Assembly (NCBI GenBank): GCA_002320285.1
Contig: DCKE01000014.1
Span: 1 to 64,000 of the forward strand
DNA: 64,000 nucleotides
From: Flavobacteriaceae bacterium UBA1682
Lineage (GTDB): Bacteria > Bacteroidota > Bacteroidia > Flavobacteriales > Flavobacteriaceae
Direction of reading: 5' to 3'
How positions within the stretch are numbered: position 1 is the stretch's first letter; every line of letters starts with the position of its first letter. This document shows, piece after piece, positions 60,939 to 64,000 of this stretch. Made by a program: the position numbers and the translations under genes. Under the pieces are notes generated by a model, which was given only the letters and a program-made list of their open reading frames with translations, had not been told where the DNA came from and ran no database searches.

Positions 60939-62465
60939 ATGAACACAACTAAAACAATTCAATCGGCTTTAATTTCCGTTTTTGACAAAGACGGTTTAGA
61001 ACCAATCGTAAAACAACTTCACGCCAATCAAGTAACGATATATTCTACTGGAGGAACTGAAACTTTTATCAAGGATTTAGGTATCCCGGTAGTAGCAGTT
61101 GAAGACGTAACTTCGTATCCGTCTATCTTGGGAGGTCGCGTTAAAACCTTACATCCAAAAATCTTCGGAGGAATTTTAAACCGTCAAGATCATGAAGGTG
61201 ATGTAGCGCAAATGAAAGAGTTTGAGATTCCACAGATTGATTTGGTTATAGTGGATCTGTATCCTTTTGAGAAAACAGTAGCTTCAGGTGCTAGCGAAGC
61301 TGATATCATTGAAAAGATTGATATTGGTGGAATTTCATTAATCCGTGCTGCCGCTAAAAATTTTAAAGATACGGTCATCGTCGCTTCAGTAAATGAATAC
61401 GCAGCATTTTTAGAGATGATTGTCAACCATAAAGGAGCTACAACTTTGGAGCAACGTCGTTGGTTGGCTACAAAAGCTTTCCACGTTTCTTCCCACTATG
61501 ACAGTGCTATTTTCAATTATTTTAATACAGAAGAAACGATTTTAAAGACCAGTCTAGACAACGGTCAAGAGTTGAGATACGGGGAGAATCCGCATCAAAA
61601 AGGGTTTTTCTTCGGAGATTTTGATCAAATATTTCAAAAGTTACATGGAAAAGAATTGTCTTACAACAATTTATTAGATGTAGATGCTGCTGTGAATTTG
61701 ATGGGAGAATTCAAGGGAGAACAACCTACCTTTGCCATCCTCAAACACAACAATGCTTGCGGAGTAGCACAAATGTCAACGATGAAAGAAGCTTATCTAG
61801 CTGCATTAGCAGGAGATCCAACCTCTGCTTTTGGAGGTGTTTTAATAGCTAATGGAAATATCGACGTTGCTACAGCCATGGAAATAAATTCTTTATTCTG
61901 TGAAGTGGTTATTGCTCCATCTTATGACGATAAAGCAATTGAGATTTTAAAAGAAAAGAAAAACAGAATTGTATTAATACAAAAAGATCTTGAACTTCCT
62001 AAGAAACAAGTAAGAACTTGTTTAAACGGAATTTTACTTCAAGAAAAAGATTTAATTACAGACAATAAAGAACATTTAACGAACGTTACTACTACGACTC
62101 CTTCTCAAGAAGAAATTGAAGACTTGTTGTTCGCTTCGAAAATCTGTAAACACACCAAATCCAATACGATAGTATTGACCAAGAACAGACAGCTTTGTGC
62201 CTCAGGTACGGGCCAGACATCAAGAGTTGATGCCCTTAAACAAGCCATTGAAAAAGCACAAGCTTTCCAATTTGATTTACAAGGAGCCGTTATGGCCAGT
62301 GATGCTTTTTTCCCTTTTCCAGACTGTGTAGAAATCGCTCATAATGCCGGAATCTCTGCTGTGATTCAGCCGGGGGGTTCTATCAAAGATGAATTGAGTA
62401 TAGATTACTGCAACAAAAATAATGTTTCCATGGTATTTACTGGAATTCGTCATTTCAAACATTAA
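60939..62465 (+). CDS. purH: Bifunctional AICAR transformylase / IMP cyclohydrolase
   Basis: 508 residues from ATG 60939. It carries out the last two steps of IMP synthesis. The IMP cyclohydrolase domain is N-terminal (about 1-190: STGGTETFIKDLGIPV; GGRVKTLHPKIFGGIL); the transformylase domain follows (LRYGENPHQKGFFFG; ILKHNNACGVA; DPTSAFGGVLIANG; AFFPFPDCVEIAHNAGISAVIQPGGSIKDE). The order and length are normal. Confidence 0.96.
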   Translation: MNTTKTIQSALISVFDKDGLEPIVKQLHANQVTIYSTGGTETFIKDLGIPVVAVEDVTSYPSILGGRVKTLHPKIFGGILNRQDHEGDVAQMKEFEIPQIDLVIVDLYPFEKTVASGASEADIIEKIDIGGISLIRAAAKNFKDTVIVASVNEYAAFLEMIVNHKGATTLEQRRWLATKAFHVSSHYDSAIFNYFNTEETILKTSLDNGQELRYGENPHQKGFFFGDFDQIFQKLHGKELSYNNLLDVDAAVNLMGEFKGEQPTFAILKHNNACGVAQMSTMKEAYLAALAGDPTSAFGGVLIANGNIDVATAMEINSLFCEVVIAPSYDDKAIEILKEKKNRIVLIQKDLELPKKQVRTCLNGILLQEKDLITDNKEHLTNVTTTTPSQEEIEDLLFASKICKHTKSNTIVLTKNRQLCASGTGQTSRVDALKQAIEKAQAFQFDLQGAVMASDAFFPFPDCVEIAHNAGISAVIQPGGSIKDELSIDYCNKNNVSMVFTGIRHFKH

Positions 62466-62471
62466 TTTTAT

Positions 62472-62479
62472 TATTTTTG
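62472..62479 (+). promoter_or_regulatory. -7 box for the mreB operon
   Basis: TATTTTTG, a full match to TAnnTTTG, 8 bp past the purH stop. Predicted start near 62485, leader about 35 nt. Confidence 0.5.
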
Positions 62480-62519
62480 TAATCTAAAATTTTATAACCT
62501 ATAAAACCCTTTTAATTGT

Positions 62520-63548
62520 ATGGGATTTTTTGATTTCATGACCGAGGACATCGCTATTGACCTTGGGACTGCTAACACACTGATTATCCACGACGGAAAA
62601 GTTGTTGTTGATAATCCTTCTATCGTAGCTCGCGATAGAACAACGGGCAAAATTATTGCTGTTGGTAAAGAAGCTAGTTTAATGCAGGGAAAAACTCATG
62701 GTAACATAAAAACAATCCGCCCTTTAAAAGACGGTGTAATTGCTGATTTTGACGCTTCGGAAAAAATGATCAGTATGTTCATTAAAAGTATTCCTGCACT
62801 GAGAAAAAAACTTTTCACCCCAGCTCTACGTATGGTTGTTTGTATTCCTTCTGGGATTACTGAAGTAGAAATGAGAGCGGTAAAAGAGTCTTGTGAACGC
62901 GTTAATGGAAAAGAGGTATATCTGATTCATGAACCCATGTCAGCAGCCATAGGTATTGGTGTAGATATCATGCAACCAAAGGGAAATATGATTGTGGATA
63001 TAGGTGGAGGTACTACTGAAATCGCAGTAATAGCTCTTGGAGGTATCGTTTGCGACAAATCTGTGAAAATTGCAGGTGATGTTTTTACCAATGATATTAT
63101 TTATTATATGCGTACCCAACACAATTTATTTGTTGGAGAAAGTACTGCCGAAAAAATAAAAATTCAAATTGGTGCCGCAACAGAAGATTTAGAAGCACCA
63201 CCAGATGATCTTTTAGTACAAGGTCGAGATTTATTAACTGGAAAACCAAAACAGGTTACCGTTTCCTATCGCGAGATTGCCAAAGCTTTGGATAAATCAA
63301 TCCAACGTATCGAGGACGCTGTTATGGAAACCCTATCTCAGACACCTCCAGAATTAGCAGCAGATATCTACAATACAGGTATTTACTTAGCCGGAGGAGG
63401 TTCGATGTTAAGAGGACTCGACAAACGTATTTCTCAAAAGACCGATCTACCTGTTTATATTGCTGAAGATCCTTTAAGAGCCGTTGTAAGAGGGACTGGA
63501 CTGGTAATAAAAAACATCAATAAGTTTAAAAGCATACTTATCAAATAA
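62520..63548 (+). CDS. mreB: Rod shape-determining protein MreB
   Basis: 342 residues, bacterial actin. Phosphate 1 motif IAIDLGTANTLI (about 11-22), connecting and phosphate 2 motifs MIVDIGGGTTEIAVI, and the adenosine motif GIYLAGGGSMLRGL. It directs lateral wall synthesis with MreC, which starts 9 nt downstream; mreD and others presumably follow outside the window. Confidence 0.96.
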   Translation: MGFFDFMTEDIAIDLGTANTLIIHDGKVVVDNPSIVARDRTTGKIIAVGKEASLMQGKTHGNIKTIRPLKDGVIADFDASEKMISMFIKSIPALRKKLFTPALRMVVCIPSGITEVEMRAVKESCERVNGKEVYLIHEPMSAAIGIGVDIMQPKGNMIVDIGGGTTEIAVIALGGIVCDKSVKIAGDVFTNDIIYYMRTQHNLFVGESTAEKIKIQIGAATEDLEAPPDDLLVQGRDLLTGKPKQVTVSYREIAKALDKSIQRIEDAVMETLSQTPPELAADIYNTGIYLAGGGSMLRGLDKRISQKTDLPVYIAEDPLRAVVRGTGLVIKNINKFKSILIK

Positions 63549-63557
63549 TATTTACAC

Positions 63558-64000
63558 ATGCAGCAAATAATAAATTTTTTTATAAAAAACAGTACTAAGC
63601 TACTGTTTTTGCTGCTTTTGGCAACTTCTTTACTACTTACTATTCAAACGCACTCCTTTCATAGGAGTCGCGTTTTAGGTTCTGCTAATGCCGTCACCGG
63701 TTATGTCTATGAAAAGATCAACAATACCAAGATCTACTTTAACCTCAAACAGCAGAATGACGAACTAGCATTTGAAAATGCAGCGCTTAAAAAAATTCTT
63801 TTCAACTCCATTAATCCAAGCGATTCATTAGAAATCAACGAGAGTAAACCTATAGAAAATGTTGAGTTTGAAGTTATACTCGGCAAGGTCATTCGCAATT
63901 CTTTTAAGTCAAAAGAAAATTACCTTACTATAAAAGGGGGGGCCAAAAACGGTATTCGTCCCGATATGGGAGTTATCAACAGCAGAGGAGTTTTAGGAAT
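63558..64000 (+). CDS. mreC: Rod shape-determining protein MreC (5' part)
   Basis: Partial; the first 147 codons are present and the frame is open at the window edge. Start ATG 63558 gives a short cytoplasmic end, one membrane segment (about 14-29: LLFLLLLATSLLLTIQ), a coiled-coil stretch (KINNTKIYFNLKQQNDELAFENAALKK) and the start of the MreC beta domain (LGKVIRNSFKSKENYLTI; GAKNGIRPDMGVINSRGVLGI). It follows mreB by 9 nt. Confidence 0.92.
   Translation, partial: MQQIINFFIKNSTKLLFLLLLATSLLLTIQTHSFHRSRVLGSANAVTGYVYEKINNTKIYFNLKQQNDELAFENAALKKILFNSINPSDSLEINESKPIENVEFEVILGKVIRNSFKSKENYLTIKGGAKNGIRPDMGVINSRGVLG

Overview
The window reads as chromosomal sequence from a member of the Bacteroidota, most likely a gliding member of the family Flavobacteriaceae. 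The support is: low GC; almost no Shine-Dalgarno sequences but many upstream boxes of the Bacteroidota form TAnnTTTG; a SusC/SusD pair; GldA (gliding); PorT (type IX secretion); TamL; DUF5686; the fused DAHP synthase/chorismate mutase; and kynurenine-pathway genes. I see no rRNA, tRNA, CRISPR array, phage or insertion sequence.

Left part (1-13 kb). An imperfect tandem repeat array (1-440) and a short 14-bp repeat lie beside a LolC/E-type permease. Divergent from it runs a striking cassette: a NamZ-type exo-muramidase lipoprotein, a LytS-type sensor kinase, a secreted metzincin protease, a SusC/SusD pair and, after a terminator, a LytTR response regulator. Between kinase and protease sits a 12-bp direct repeat with 21-bp period, the geometry of a LytTR operator. 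I read the locus as a self-regulated nutrient-acquisition system, possibly for peptides or peptidoglycan fragments.

13-29 kb. Small genes (YkgJ-like, methyltransferase, DUF2059, queE) are followed by an energy-transduction cluster on the minus strand (exbB, two exbD, tonB, a small membrane protein, a second tonB, a PstS-like lipoprotein, a TPR protein). Then come a DUF853 ATPase, kynurenine 3-monooxygenase, a 52-residue membrane protein, an unusual ureohydrolase-fold enzyme and kynureninase.

29-48 kb. Housekeeping genes: queA; a run rsgA-dtd-small membrane protein-mazG-aroA; DAHP synthase/chorismate mutase with a possibly leaderless mRNA; TauE plus DUF1634; gldA; two uncharacterised genes, one a lipoprotein whose signal peptide is put out of frame by an 11-base homopolymer; an Lrp/AsnC regulator; a nucleotide cluster (thyA-2TM-folA-unknown-dNK); a bifunctional nuclease; etfBA; and pdhB.

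48-64 kb. DUF5686 receptor-like protein, ppa, DinB, GNAT, menG/ubiE, porT, trmH, tamL, fba, accD (without its zinc-ribbon cysteines), a MacB-type permease, purH, mreB and the start of mreC, which runs off the window. Several start codons were moved because a clear -7 box overlaps or follows the longest possible start. All promoter and terminator calls are pattern matches read by eye.
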